Below, piece after piece: positions 37,776 to 46,666 of a stretch of 64,000 bases of DNA (positions are counted from its first letter, which is position 1; every line of letters starts with the position of its first letter). The stretch is from DTBU01 sp964568845. GTDB taxonomy: Archaea > Thermoproteota > CALKCG01 > B24. Both the position numbers and the translations under genes were made by a program. The notes beneath the pieces were generated by a model. The model was given only the letters and a program-made list of their open reading frames with translations. It ran no database searches and was not told the origin of the DNA. The stretch spans positions 1 through 64,000 of the forward strand of contig CAZMSC010000001.1 of the NCBI GenBank assembly GCA_964568845.1. Direction: 5' to 3'.

Positions 37776-39446
37776 TTGACATTGGTGTTCAATATGATTA
37801 AGATAAGATTTTACGTGCTACTGATAGCAACTTTCATATTAATATCTGTCCCGTCTACGCATTCCACCAGCAGTGTAACATATAATAGGGAGGCAACTCT
37901 ATATTCTACTGGTCTTATCCTTATAGAAGACCGTATTTCAGGACTTAATGGAAGCGATAGACCATTTACTCTGAGGCTTCCGAGAGGCCTCGCGGAAAAT
38001 CTGCTGGATTATAGAGCTGAAACGGCAGACGGTTTAAACTTAAACGTAAGCATCGTTGGGTTCACGGAAAATGAGACTGTAGTAGAAGTGATAGATGTTA
38101 CTTCTTCATCTCTGACTTTGTTTTTCTTAGTTAATGGTAGTGCGTTAATCGGACTGGCTGATACATTTACAATATACGTACCCGTCTACCCAGGATTAAG
38201 CATGGATATTGCACGGTTAAACTTCACCCTAAAAATACCAAGAGATGCTATGTTTAAAGACTACCCAAGTGATTTCAATATATCTGCTGGTAAACTCTGG
38301 CTTATACGTGAGAATTTAGAGCCCGATGCTTCTAGAGTAGAACCGATATCTATAACTGGAAGTCCATTGATTGAAGTTGAAGAGTTCAGTAAAACCATTA
38401 CTGTTTCGGAGCACGGGGATGTAGTGGTGGAGGAATTCTACATGATTCTAAACGTAGGCTCATCTACCTCACAAATAGTTTTTAGTCTTCCAGCAGACGC
38501 TTTTGAAGTCTATGCGAAAGACGAATTTGGAAGACTACAATCCTCAACGAATACTGAGGGGGGCACTCTAACATTAACCGTTAAACCTAGGTATGAATTG
38601 AGGAAGGGCGACCGATATTCTCTAACGATAACGTACAAGTTTCCAGCGGGCTTAATGGTGGAACACAGTTTATTCAAGTACTCTCATGGGCTAAGCATGG
38701 AATTGGGATCAGCTTTACCCATAGTTGCTGAATCTATACAGGTGAACCTGAAGCTGCCGAATTACTCTACGATCGTAGATGTTAAGCCTGAAAATTACAC
38801 GGAGAATAATGGTGTTTTAAGCTGGATTTTGAAAAGTAGCGATCACACCCCTGTTTTATCTCCGATTAGACAGCCGCCTATTCTCATGTTAAACTATAAC
38901 TATAACGTCCTCTGGTCTTCCTTCAAACCCGTTCTCTGGACTTTATGCGGATTAACAACAGTCGCTGTTATATACTACGTATACAGAGCTAGAGTCGCGA
39001 AGACAGTTGAAGCCATGCCTAAAGTCAAAGCGCCAGTTGCCACCAAGGAGATTTCAGAGTTTATTTCAGCCTATGAGGAAAAGCTTAACCTTAGAAGAGA
39101 GATGCGTGAGCTTGAAAGCAACTACTTGACTGGAAACATATCTAGGGCTGAATTCTCAGCGCGTTCTATAAAGGTCAAGAATAGGATAGCCGAACTCGAT
39201 AGAATGATTGAAAACTTAAAGCCTACTATTAGACTTGCCGGTTTCCTCGACGAATTGACTAATATAGAAGAGGCCGAGGCCGATTTAAGTATTTGTGATG
39301 TAGGTCTAGGCGAGCTTAGAAATAGATATCGAACTGGCAAAATTTCAAAACACGTGTATGAGAGACTTCTCAACGAATACAATAAACGCATACGTACGAA
39401 TGAAAATAGGATAAGGAGAGCCATTGAAGCTATCTCCTCGGGCTAA
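37776..39446 (+). CDS. Membrane protein with ribophorin I-like ectodomain and cytoplasmic coiled coil
   Basis: A 556-residue protein with a signal sequence (IKIRFYVLLIATFILIS, about 8-25), a beta-rich outer region to about 380 with several N-x-S/T sites, one membrane helix (about 385-405) and a long charged helical tail. Residues 205-300 resemble the second domain of ribophorin I/OST1: TVSEHGDVVVEE, then LPADAFEVYAKDEFG near 239, then VKPRYELRKGDRYSL near 270, the same order and spacing of landmarks. SD GGAG precedes TTG 37776 by about 9 nt. It follows DP2 closely. A role in protein N-glycosylation or translocon association is inference. Confidence 0.6.
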   Translation: MTLVFNMIKIRFYVLLIATFILISVPSTHSTSSVTYNREATLYSTGLILIEDRISGLNGSDRPFTLRLPRGLAENLLDYRAETADGLNLNVSIVGFTENETVVEVIDVTSSSLTLFFLVNGSALIGLADTFTIYVPVYPGLSMDIARLNFTLKIPRDAMFKDYPSDFNISAGKLWLIRENLEPDASRVEPISITGSPLIEVEEFSKTITVSEHGDVVVEEFYMILNVGSSTSQIVFSLPADAFEVYAKDEFGRLQSSTNTEGGTLTLTVKPRYELRKGDRYSLTITYKFPAGLMVEHSLFKYSHGLSMELGSALPIVAESIQVNLKLPNYSTIVDVKPENYTENNGVLSWILKSSDHTPVLSPIRQPPILMLNYNYNVLWSSFKPVLWTLCGLTTVAVIYYVYRARVAKTVEAMPKVKAPVATKEISEFISAYEEKLNLRREMRELESNYLTGNISRAEFSARSIKVKNRIAELDRMIENLKPTIRLAGFLDELTNIEEAEADLSICDVGLGELRNRYRTGKISKHVYERLLNEYNKRIRTNENRIRRAIEAISSG

Positions 39447-39450
39447 AAAC

Positions 39451-39460
39451 ATTTATATAC
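39451..39460 (+). promoter_or_regulatory. TATA box of the TRAM gene
   Basis: ATTTATATAC immediately after the stop of the preceding gene. An archaeal TATA element here would start transcription near 39478-39480, just before the hairpin at 39484. Confidence 0.6.
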
Positions 39461-39483
39461 TTGCCAGCTGTCCTATGTCTCTC

Positions 39484-39540
39484 GGATTAAGAAGGTAAGA
39501 AAGAACCTATTAAAGGACTCTTTCCTACCTTCTTAAATCC
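39484..39540 (+). promoter_or_regulatory. Long 5'-leader hairpin of the TRAM gene
   Basis: The arms ggattaagaaggtaagaaag (39484-39503) and its near-perfect reverse complement (about 39519-39540) form a stem of about 20 bp with one bulged base and one G-U pair around a short loop. It begins a few bases after the predicted transcription start and ends 10 bp before the SD AGGGAGG (39551-39557). A transcript-borne structure controlling TRAM translation or stability is likely; a terminator for the upstream gene is less likely because no U-tract follows. Confidence 0.6.
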
Positions 39541-39564
39541 AATAATTTAAAGGGAGGTTGAATT

Positions 39565-39816
39565 ATGGAAAGAAGTAGGAGAAGGCGGCCGGCTACAGGC
39601 GGTTTTAGACCAGCTAGACCAGTGCCAGTTGCCGTGGGCGGCGAATACGACGTTGAAATAGAGAGCATTGGAAGCAGAGGAGATGGAATAGCTAGAATCG
39701 AGGGTTTTGTAATATTTGTGAAAAACACTAAAGTGGGAGATAAGCTTAAAGTCAGAGTGAATTCTGTCAGTAGAAGATTCGCCATAGCTACACCGGTCGC
39801 TCAGGGTGAGGAGTAG
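39565..39816 (+). CDS. TRAM domain protein
   Basis: An 83-residue single-TRAM protein, a small beta-barrel RNA-binding fold; related archaeal proteins act as RNA chaperones. The N terminus is Arg/Pro-rich (ERSRRRRPATGG), and the TRAM core holds IESIGSRGDGIARIEGFVIFV and VGDKLKVRV. The SD AGGGAGG lies 7 nt before ATG 39565. It is preceded by a long hairpin in its own leader, which suggests structure-dependent or autogenous control. Confidence 0.9.
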   Translation: MERSRRRRPATGGFRPARPVPVAVGGEYDVEIESIGSRGDGIARIEGFVIFVKNTKVGDKLKVRVNSVSRRFAIATPVAQGEE

Positions 39817-39906
39817 AAGAGGCGTTTAAACTATTTCTAAATCGTTCAATAATGTCCGGTATTTTTCTAAGCTTTATTTTTGCTAAAACTGATTCCTATA
39901 TTCTCC

Positions 39907-39934
39907 CATCATAATCAGAAAAACAATATGATGG
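39907..39934. promoter_or_regulatory. Inverted repeat upstream of sfsA
   Basis: CCATCATA (39907-39914) and TATGATGG (39927-39934) are perfect inverted repeats with a 12-nt AT-rich spacer, 45-70 bp before the sfsA start. An operator or small hairpin is possible. Confidence 0.3.
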
Positions 39935-39979
39935 AAGAGGGAGAAGTTAAAAATAGTTGATTTTAAGACTATTCAACCG

Positions 39980-40705
39980 TTGGAAAAGAGTACCGATTTT
40001 CGACTTGAGGAAGTATATGATGTAGTTGAATGTGAAATCGTTAGACGGATTAATAGGTTTCTCGTTGAGATACTTATCGACGGTTCTCCAACCATAGCCT
40101 ACCTCAACAACACTGGTAGACTTTTAGAATTCATGGCTGAAGGTAGAGTGGCCTACTGTTTAAAAGCATATGGTGGAAAAACTAGGCATCGCCTTTTTGC
40201 AGTAGATGTTGGAGACGGTCTAGCCGCGATTGTAGATACCAGGATTCAGATGCGCCTTTTTGAAAAAGCGGCTAGTAAGGGGTTGATACATTGGCTTGGA
40301 AAACACAGAATAGTTAAGAGAAACTGTAGATTGGGCAGATCCTTAATAGACTATCTAATAGAGCTGGATGGTAGGCTTGCATATCTTGAAGTTAAAAGTG
40401 CGGTTTTGCGGGATGGTGAGGGATATGCCTTATACCCAGATTGCCCAACTATTAGGGGGAGGAGGCATATAATGGATATTATAAAGCATGCTGAAGAGGG
40501 CGGTTTGGGAATAATAGTGTTCATAGCTGCGCTGCCAAATATCAACGGTTTTAAGCCGAATCCTAGAGGAGACGGAGAAATACCTAAACTGCTTTTAAAA
40601 GCTTACGAGACCGGGTGTGTTTTAAAGGCGATGAGCGCCTATTACGACCGACGCTCTTCATCATTTTATCTAGATAGCCCAGACATCCCAGTTCTTCTAC
40701 GATAG
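39980..40705 (+). CDS. sfsA: SfsA-family nuclease
   Basis: A 241-residue SfsA protein, a two-domain family with an OB-like N-terminal region and a PD-(D/E)xK-type nuclease core. Landmarks are LNNTGRLLEF, the YLEVKSAVL segment with the Glu-x-Lys of the nuclease motif, and RGRRHIMDI. The start is TTG 39980; no clear SD precedes it. It is cotranscribed with the Ogg2 gene 10 bp downstream. Despite the historical name (sugar fermentation stimulation) a nucleic-acid cleavage role is favoured. Confidence 0.87.
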   Translation: MEKSTDFRLEEVYDVVECEIVRRINRFLVEILIDGSPTIAYLNNTGRLLEFMAEGRVAYCLKAYGGKTRHRLFAVDVGDGLAAIVDTRIQMRLFEKAASKGLIHWLGKHRIVKRNCRLGRSLIDYLIELDGRLAYLEVKSAVLRDGEGYALYPDCPTIRGRRHIMDIIKHAEEGGLGIIVFIAALPNINGFKPNPRGDGEIPKLLLKAYETGCVLKAMSAYYDRRSSSFYLDSPDIPVLLR

Positions 40706-40715
40706 AGGGATTTAT

Positions 40716-41351
40716 ATGGCCAGGGTGGATGAGCTGTTTGAAGAAATCAGCCGCTTGAAAAGTAGCCATGTAAAAAAGCTGGTAGATGCGCGTATAGAAG
40801 AGTTTAAACAGACTGGTAGGAAAACTAGTAGAGAAATTTTTAAAGAACTATGTTTTTGCATTCTAACGGCGAATTTCAACGCTGAGAGAAGCATAGAGAT
40901 TCAGAGGAAGATAGGTGACGGTTTTCTAACCCTTCCATTCCCCCAGCTGATGGAAGAGCTTAAAGCACTTGGCCACCGCTATCCCACAGCTAGAGCACAG
41001 TACATTGTAGAGGCTAGAAGATACGCCGATTCTCTGAGAGAGGTCATTTCACATTTCGAAAATGCTAATTCTCTGAGGGAGTGGCTTGTTAAAAACGTAA
41101 AGGGAATTGGGTTTAAAGAGGCAAGTCATTTCCTTAGAAATATCGGCTTCTCCGATTTAGCTATAATAGATTTCCACATAGTCAATATACTATCGAAGTA
41201 CGGTTTGATAAATAGACCTAAGACTATGACTAAGAAGAGGTACTTGGAAATAGAATCCATGTTGAGAAAAATAGCCCACAGTTTGAACATTTCACTAGCC
41301 GAGCTTGATTTATTCCTCTGGTATCTTGAAACAGGTAAAGTCTTGAAATAA
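40716..41351 (+). CDS. Ogg2-family 8-oxoguanine DNA glycosylase/lyase
   Basis: A 211-residue HhH-GPD repair enzyme that removes 8-oxoguanine and cleaves the strand. The helix-hairpin-helix reads VKGIGFKEASHFLRNIGF, with the catalytic Lys in GFKEAS and the conserved Asp in LAIIDFHIV. The length is typical of archaeal Ogg2. It forms an operon with sfsA. Confidence 0.9.
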   Translation: MARVDELFEEISRLKSSHVKKLVDARIEEFKQTGRKTSREIFKELCFCILTANFNAERSIEIQRKIGDGFLTLPFPQLMEELKALGHRYPTARAQYIVEARRYADSLREVISHFENANSLREWLVKNVKGIGFKEASHFLRNIGFSDLAIIDFHIVNILSKYGLINRPKTMTKKRYLEIESMLRKIAHSLNISLAELDLFLWYLETGKVLK

Positions 41352-41385
41352 AAAAGGATGAGTGCATAGCGTTGCTTTACAGGGA

Positions 41386-43260
41386 TTACGGTATTTGAAG
41401 CCGATGTCTAACTCTTTCCAAGGCTTTCCCAACATCACCTATACCCAGTTTTTCAAGAACCTCCCTCTTAGGTAGACCGTATTCATCCCATCCAGCCACC
41501 TCATAGTAAGTCCGCTTCAGTTTATCGACATCTTCTTTTTTAACAGTTGCACCTTTATTAGGTCCAGAGGGTAAAGGTTCATAGAATCTAGGCGGGTTAT
41601 CATCGTCGACGCGTGGATCCCAGTAGACGTCTGGACCACCCAGTAAGAGCAATGTTCTTTGGATTGCAGCTATCCTAGGAGCTGTTTCAGTGTAGAGCTC
41701 GTCGTCGGATATGCTCCATCCAGCTACGGCTTTGAAAAACTTGTAAACGTGTTCTTTTCTAAAGTTAAACCAGCATACAACTGCAGAATCTATGAGTATG
41801 ATCTCCCACTCTTCCGGTCTACTCTTCTCGTCTAGGTTTGAAACAGACGTGTGGTCTCCACCTTGGAGGTTGCAGACGTACGCCGTAGGTTTTGTGTAAT
41901 CTAAACCGCTTCTTATACCGTGTGCTCCAACACCTATCCCTTTAACTTGCACAGCATACGGCATTACGTCAACGTTTTTCATTTTACCTATTTTTAAAGC
42001 AGCCCTATAGGTACCTTCAGCTAGAACATCGCCTATACCTATTCTATGCGCTATCATCTCTTGAACTTTTGCAAAAGCTTCAAAGTCTCCCCATTTAAGT
42101 TCAAACCCAAGGTCTTCCTTCGTCAATATACCTCTTTGATAAAGTTCAGCTGCAAAACCCAGTACATTGCCAACCTGTATGCCGCATAAGCCGAGGTCGT
42201 CGGCTTTAGCCGATAGGTATACGCTCCCATCTGGCTCAAACACCCCAAGGTTTGTACCTAAGTATGCCTGTAATTCGTAGTCTGGGTTGTCTGTTAAAGT
42301 GCCTTTAAACTTGCCGTGTTTGATCATGGCCAATTTAAGGCACGTTGTTGGACATCCGAAGTCGCCCCAGAACCTCTTAATCCAAACCTTACTCTCGAAT
42401 GCGCTCGACCCATATCTAGTTTCATCATGCCACTCCTCCTGCCAATTTCTAATGGGCTCGCTACTCGTATCAACGCCAACGGTATACCCTGCTGAGCCTG
42501 TACCCCAATATCTCATCGTGAACGATTGTGCAAGGCTTTTACAGATATCATCTAAGGCTTTTTTGAAGACTTCGGGCTCTGCAACCTCAGGTAGTGGGCC
42601 TGTACCTTTGACAGCTATGGCTTTAAGCATTTTTGAGCCCATGACCGCTCCATAGCCTCCATATCCGGCGGCGTGTGTGATTTTGGTAGCTACAGCGGCA
42701 ACTCTCACCTTATTTTCACCAGCAGGTCCTATGTATAGGATGCTCGGTTCTTTGCAGACGCCACGCAGTGGATGTTCTTTAGACATTTCGTCTCTAAGCT
42801 CCTTTGTAAGTGTTCTCAACGTTTCTTTAGCGCCTTGCCCCCATATGTGTGATGCATCTTTAAACTCTACCTCTTCATCTTCGATCCATAGGTAGGCCGG
42901 CTTCTCAGCAACACCGTTTACGATTATTCCATCATACCCTGCACATTTGAGCTCGACTCCGAACTCTCCCCCCACTGTTGAACCTACTACACCATTACTT
43001 TGAGGAGACTTACCGGATACGCATACCCTCCCTCCTGGGTAGTAGCCGGTTAAGGGACCTGTGAGTATGAGAAGTACATTGTCTGGACCCAGTGGATCTA
43101 CTTCTTCCCATTTTTGACCAAGCCTATCCCATAGAATTTTAACGGCTAAACCACGGCCCCCTATGTATCTACGCATAATGCTTCTGTCTATTTTAACAAC
43201 TTTCACGTTTTCTGTTGATAGATCGACTTCTAAAAGCCTACCCCACCATCCATAAGGCAT
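41386..43260 (-). CDS. Aldehyde ferredoxin oxidoreductase-family tungstoenzyme
   Basis: A 624-residue AOR-family protein binding tungstopterin and one Fe4S4 cluster; family members oxidise aldehydes to acids with ferredoxin. GWWGRLLEVDLS, YIGGRGLAVKIL and GGEFGVELKCAGYDG mark the N-terminal pterin domain. DFGCPTTCLK holds part of the cluster motif. ATG 43260 is preceded by GGGAGGGG/GGTGGG and overlaps the ferredoxin stop, so the extra codons upstream are not used. It is coupled to the electron-transfer subunit. The substrate is unknown. Confidence 0.92.
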   Translation of the reverse strand: MPYGWWGRLLEVDLSTENVKVVKIDRSIMRRYIGGRGLAVKILWDRLGQKWEEVDPLGPDNVLLILTGPLTGYYPGGRVCVSGKSPQSNGVVGSTVGGEFGVELKCAGYDGIIVNGVAEKPAYLWIEDEEVEFKDASHIWGQGAKETLRTLTKELRDEMSKEHPLRGVCKEPSILYIGPAGENKVRVAAVATKITHAAGYGGYGAVMGSKMLKAIAVKGTGPLPEVAEPEVFKKALDDICKSLAQSFTMRYWGTGSAGYTVGVDTSSEPIRNWQEEWHDETRYGSSAFESKVWIKRFWGDFGCPTTCLKLAMIKHGKFKGTLTDNPDYELQAYLGTNLGVFEPDGSVYLSAKADDLGLCGIQVGNVLGFAAELYQRGILTKEDLGFELKWGDFEAFAKVQEMIAHRIGIGDVLAEGTYRAALKIGKMKNVDVMPYAVQVKGIGVGAHGIRSGLDYTKPTAYVCNLQGGDHTSVSNLDEKSRPEEWEIILIDSAVVCWFNFRKEHVYKFFKAVAGWSISDDELYTETAPRIAAIQRTLLLLGGPDVYWDPRVDDDNPPRFYEPLPSGPNKGATVKKEDVDKLKRTYYEVAGWDEYGLPKREVLEKLGIGDVGKALERVRHRLQIP

Positions 43261-43790
43261 TAAACCCACCCCTCCCATTCTTCACCGTAAACCTTTAAAG
43301 CTAAGTCTCTGACTATGTCTTCAGGCTTTCTAGCATAGACTTTGTAGACTTGAGATGCAAATCTAGGAGCCTTTATAAGTGCATTGTAGCCAGCCTCCAT
43401 ACAGACCTTGACGCACTCGGGCTCTCCACCGCATAGGTCACAGATCACAGCGTACTTCATTCTTGGGTGAATGAAGGGTACTTTGCCCGGGCACGCATCT
43501 ATGCATTTGCCACATCCAGTACACTTATCCACGTCTACTAAAACGGCGCTTGTTTTCTCATCAACAGTCAATGCTTTAAACGGACATGCTGAGACACATG
43601 GATAGTCTGGGCATTGAGTACATAGATGTGGGATTTCAAGCCCTGGTATAAGCATGAAGACCCGGACTCTTGAAGCTTCAGGCCATATTCTCCCCTCATG
43701 TTTTAGAGAGCAGGCTATTTCACATCTTCTACAGCCGCTGCAGCGTTCATAGTCTCTGAATATCCATATTTTCGCTTTTTCTTCAGCCAA
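43260..43790 (-). CDS. 4Fe-4S ferredoxin subunit for the AOR-family enzyme
   Basis: A 176-residue polyferredoxin of the DmsB/HycB type with four Cys clusters: CSGCRRCEIAC, CTQCPDYPCVSAC, CTGCGKCIDAC and CDLCGGEPECVKVC. It carries electrons from the adjacent tungstoenzyme. Its stop overlaps the AOR start. Both lie downstream of larB on the same strand with a 34-bp gap, so the three may share a transcript. Confidence 0.92.
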   Translation of the reverse strand: MAEEKAKIWIFRDYERCSGCRRCEIACSLKHEGRIWPEASRVRVFMLIPGLEIPHLCTQCPDYPCVSACPFKALTVDEKTSAVLVDVDKCTGCGKCIDACPGKVPFIHPRMKYAVICDLCGGEPECVKVCMEAGYNALIKAPRFASQVYKVYARKPEDIVRDLALKVYGEEWEGWV

Positions 43791-43824
43791 CAGTAAACCA
43801 CCAATTAAGATTTGGCTTAATAGC

Positions 43825-44613
43825 TTATATTTTTTCCGCTGACTCCAACTTACGGGCTATTCTATTGGCTATTAGAGCCGCTACGACTCCGGCTGCTACT
43901 CCAGAATCTATGTTTACAACTGCTAAGCCTAGCGGACATGCCTGAAGCATCGCCTGTAGCGCGGCCAACCCTCCGCCTCCAAATCCATATCCTTGAGAAG
44001 TTGGAACACCTATCACTGGAACGTCTACGAGGCTGGCTATTATCGATGGAAGGGCCCCTTCCCTACCAGCTATAGCAATTATCACATCGACATCGTTTAA
44101 CAGCATTTCTTTAAGGGCTTCAAACGTCCTATGTAACCCGGCAACCCCCACGTCGTAAGCCTTATAAACTTTACAACCCATTTCTTCAGCGACTATACGG
44201 GCTTCCTCGGCTACAGGTATATCAGCCGTCCCGGCTGTGACTATTCCGACGCGCCCCCCACGTTCATGCTTAGTACTTTCCTTTCTCAAGATGATCATGC
44301 GGGCTTTATCGTATATTTCGACTGTAACTCCTCTATTTGAGAAGAACTCCGTGAACTTATCCATGATTTGCCTGTCGGTTCTACTTACGATTATGCGGTC
44401 GGTTTTCTCAATGGCTCTTAGACAGATCTCTAGGAGGTCTTCTAGATTCTTACCCTCTGCGAGTATTATTTCAGGCACCCCTCTTCTAAGCTCTCTACCG
44501 ATATCTACACGGGCGAGTTCATGAATCTTCTCTATCGTAAAGAGTTTGAGGGCTTTTAACGCTTCTTCTAGAGAGATTTCTCCTTTAGATAGTTTCCTTA
44601 GAATCTCCTCCAT
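43825..44613 (-). CDS. larB: LarB, nickel-pincer cofactor biosynthesis carboxylase
   Basis: A 262-residue LarB that carboxylates and hydrolyses nicotinic acid adenine dinucleotide in nickel-pincer nucleotide synthesis. It is related to PurE: GIVTAGTADIPVAEEA, AIAGREGALPSI and the glycine-rich GVPTSQGYGFGGGG are intact. It is divergent from larC across 250 bp. larE and larA are not in the window. Confidence 0.93.
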   Translation of the reverse strand: MEEILRKLSKGEISLEEALKALKLFTIEKIHELARVDIGRELRRGVPEIILAEGKNLEDLLEICLRAIEKTDRIIVSRTDRQIMDKFTEFFSNRGVTVEIYDKARMIILRKESTKHERGGRVGIVTAGTADIPVAEEARIVAEEMGCKVYKAYDVGVAGLHRTFEALKEMLLNDVDVIIAIAGREGALPSIIASLVDVPVIGVPTSQGYGFGGGGLAALQAMLQACPLGLAVVNIDSGVAAGVVAALIANRIARKLESAEKI

Positions 44614-44662
44614 AATGATGCACTTAAAAAGAGATAATATTATCCTTAATATATTTTAATAG

Positions 44663-44770
44663 GCTTCGCTTCGACGAGAAGTACGTCCCGAGATACCTTT
44701 GGCTGTAGCAACGTATTTCCCTGTTGCCAGCCCCTATGAAGCCCTAGACCCCTTACCGCTTAAACCTTAA
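44663..44770 (+). other. Possible coding relic in the larB-larC intergenic region
   Basis: The 250-bp gap between larB and larC holds a 35-codon open stretch after a TAG that ends LPLKP. It contains LAVATYFPVASPYEAL and shares wording (AVA...PV-A-PY) and the DNA pattern ggctgtagca-N10-ctgttg with the relic at 54992-55117. Both could be the tails of decayed TnpB-like genes; this is tentative. Confidence 0.25.
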
Positions 44771-44864
44771 TGCTCTTCAGAAGATGTAAGTAAAGTTAAA
44801 TTTCAACTTGCTTAAAAGTAATGTTTAGATATTCTAACACATTAGTTTTAGCTTAAGTGTATCT

Positions 44865-46100
44865 ATGAGAATCCTATACGTTGACTGCTCTCTAGCTGGG
44901 ATATCCGGCGATATGATGCTTTCAGCCCTAATAAACCTTGGAGCTAAAATAGACCTTGAAAAGCTTTCGGAGTCCATTGTAGAGAGCCTTGACGGTGTTG
45001 AATGGCTAGAGGTTTCGTACGGTATTGAATCTAAGATGGGTTTTCAGGCTGGCTTGCTGAAGGTCGCTTACTCTGATTCTAAAGACCATAGGAGGGGGTG
45101 TGAATTAAAAGATGGTTTGGAAAAGACGCTGGAGCTTATGGACGCTAGCCATAGAGTGAAGGCTTATGCCGTTAAAGTTCTTGAAACACTTCTAAACGCT
45201 GAAAGTGTTATACATGGTGAGTCGGTGGAAGAGGTCCATCTACACGAAGTGGGTTCACCGGATACACTGGTGGATGTTGTGGGGACAGCGTTGGCTTTAG
45301 ATAACCTCGGTCTCTTTGAGGACGTTAAAGTATACGGTAGCCCAGTATCAGTGGGTTTTGGGTTTATTAAGACAGAGCATGGACGTCTTACTGTGCCAGC
45401 ACCGGCAACTCTTGAAATTTTAAAATCTAAAGGTTATCCTTTTAAAGGTGGACCTGTTGAGGGGGAGCTTGCAACTCCAACTGGCGTTGCGTTACTCGTA
45501 AACATCGTAGATGAAGTTACACAGATGCCGCCGTTAATTGAGCCTGTTAAAGTCGGATATGGTGCTGGTTTTAAAGAGCTGCCTGAGACTCCTAATGTTT
45601 TAAGGCTCATTTACGGTGAGCAAAGAACGCAGTATATTCAGGAAGACGTGTACGTTTTAGAGACGAATATGGATGATGTTCAAGGAGAAGTTTTAGGTCA
45701 TGTCATTGAAAAGCTCATTGAAAACGGGGCGAAAGACGCATGTATTATTCCAGCTACGTGTAAGAAGAGTAGGCCTGGGCAAATTCTTAAGGTGATTTTG
45801 GATTGCGAAAACCTCAACCGTATAGTAGATATCATTTTCAGAGAAACCGGTACGCTGGGGATTAGGTTGGCGAAGACGTCTAGATTCATCGTTCCCAGGG
45901 AGTTTAAAACGATAAATGTTCAGATAAACGGTATGGATTTCCCGGTTAAGGTTAAAGTAGCTAAAGACCTTGAGGGAAGAATTATCAGAGTTAAACCGGA
46001 GTATGAAGAGCTTAGAAAGATTTCAGACATCACAGGTATACCGATAAGGGAGCTTTCTTCAATTATCGAAGAGAGGGCTAAGACTTACTTGACTTCTTAA
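44865..46100 (+). CDS. larC: LarC, nickel insertion protein
   Basis: A 411-residue LarC that inserts nickel into the pincer nucleotide using CTP. GISGDMMLSALINLGA near residue 13, VHLHEVGSPDTLVDVVG (metal-binding His) near 126 and TNMDDVQGEVLGHV near 268 are typical. LarC1 and LarC2 are in one uninterrupted frame, unlike the programmed frameshift seen in some bacteria. Confidence 0.94.
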   Translation: MRILYVDCSLAGISGDMMLSALINLGAKIDLEKLSESIVESLDGVEWLEVSYGIESKMGFQAGLLKVAYSDSKDHRRGCELKDGLEKTLELMDASHRVKAYAVKVLETLLNAESVIHGESVEEVHLHEVGSPDTLVDVVGTALALDNLGLFEDVKVYGSPVSVGFGFIKTEHGRLTVPAPATLEILKSKGYPFKGGPVEGELATPTGVALLVNIVDEVTQMPPLIEPVKVGYGAGFKELPETPNVLRLIYGEQRTQYIQEDVYVLETNMDDVQGEVLGHVIEKLIENGAKDACIIPATCKKSRPGQILKVILDCENLNRIVDIIFRETGTLGIRLAKTSRFIVPREFKTINVQINGMDFPVKVKVAKDLEGRIIRVKPEYEELRKISDITGIPIRELSSIIEERAKTYLTS

Positions 46101-46110
46101 CATTTAAATA
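46101..46110 (+). promoter_or_regulatory. TATA box of the eS8 gene
   Basis: CATTTAAATA lies 33-42 bp before TTG 46143. The SD GAGGTGG (46132-46138) also lies between the TATA and the start, giving a short leader. Confidence 0.5.
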
Positions 46111-46142
46111 ACACAGTCATCTTCTTTCTCTGAGGTGGTTTA

Positions 46143-46535
46143 TTGGCCTATTGGCACGGTGATCTTCATAAACGTAAACGAACCGGTGGGAAGAGCCATC
46201 CATATAGGGGTAAGAGAAAATACGAGCGCGGCGGTTATCCCGTTGAAACGCAGATAGGTGATAGAGCTATAAAAGTCGAACGTGTTAGAGGTGGAAATAT
46301 AAAAGTTAGAGTTATTAGAGATAATACCGTCAATTTGAGCATACCATCCTCAGGCAAGACGGTTAAATGCAAGATTTTAAGAGTCATTAAAAACCCGTCA
46401 AACAAAGACTATGAGAGGAGAGGTGTGATAACTAAAGGTGCTATAATTGAAACGGAGCATGGCCTAGCTAAGGTAACTAGTAAGCTCGGCTCAGACGGTG
46501 TAATAAACGCGGTGCTCATAGAATCTAAAACCTAG
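46143..46535 (+). CDS. Ribosomal protein eS8
   Basis: A 130-residue small-subunit protein. The N terminus AYWHGDLHKRKRTGGK and YRGKRKYERGG are characteristic of eS8, as is IETEHGLAKVTSKLG near the end. It starts with TTG 46143 behind GGTGG. It is a single gene between larC and a minus-strand block. Confidence 0.95.
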   Translation: MAYWHGDLHKRKRTGGKSHPYRGKRKYERGGYPVETQIGDRAIKVERVRGGNIKVRVIRDNTVNLSIPSSGKTVKCKILRVIKNPSNKDYERRGVITKGAIIETEHGLAKVTSKLGSDGVINAVLIESKT

Positions 46536-46666
46536 ACATAACTCTAAATGAGCCACAACTTCATTCAACATATATGGCTTTCCGCTTAGGTTGAAGCAAC
46601 CATTATAGGTCTTTTAAACCATATGTCGTCGATAAAAAATAATGGAAAAGGTACGCTGATTTGGAT

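Noticed and set aside
39484..39540. Intrinsic terminator for the ribophorin-like gene
   Set aside because: The hairpin lies downstream of a strong TATA box for the next gene and lacks a following T-run; a leader element fits better.
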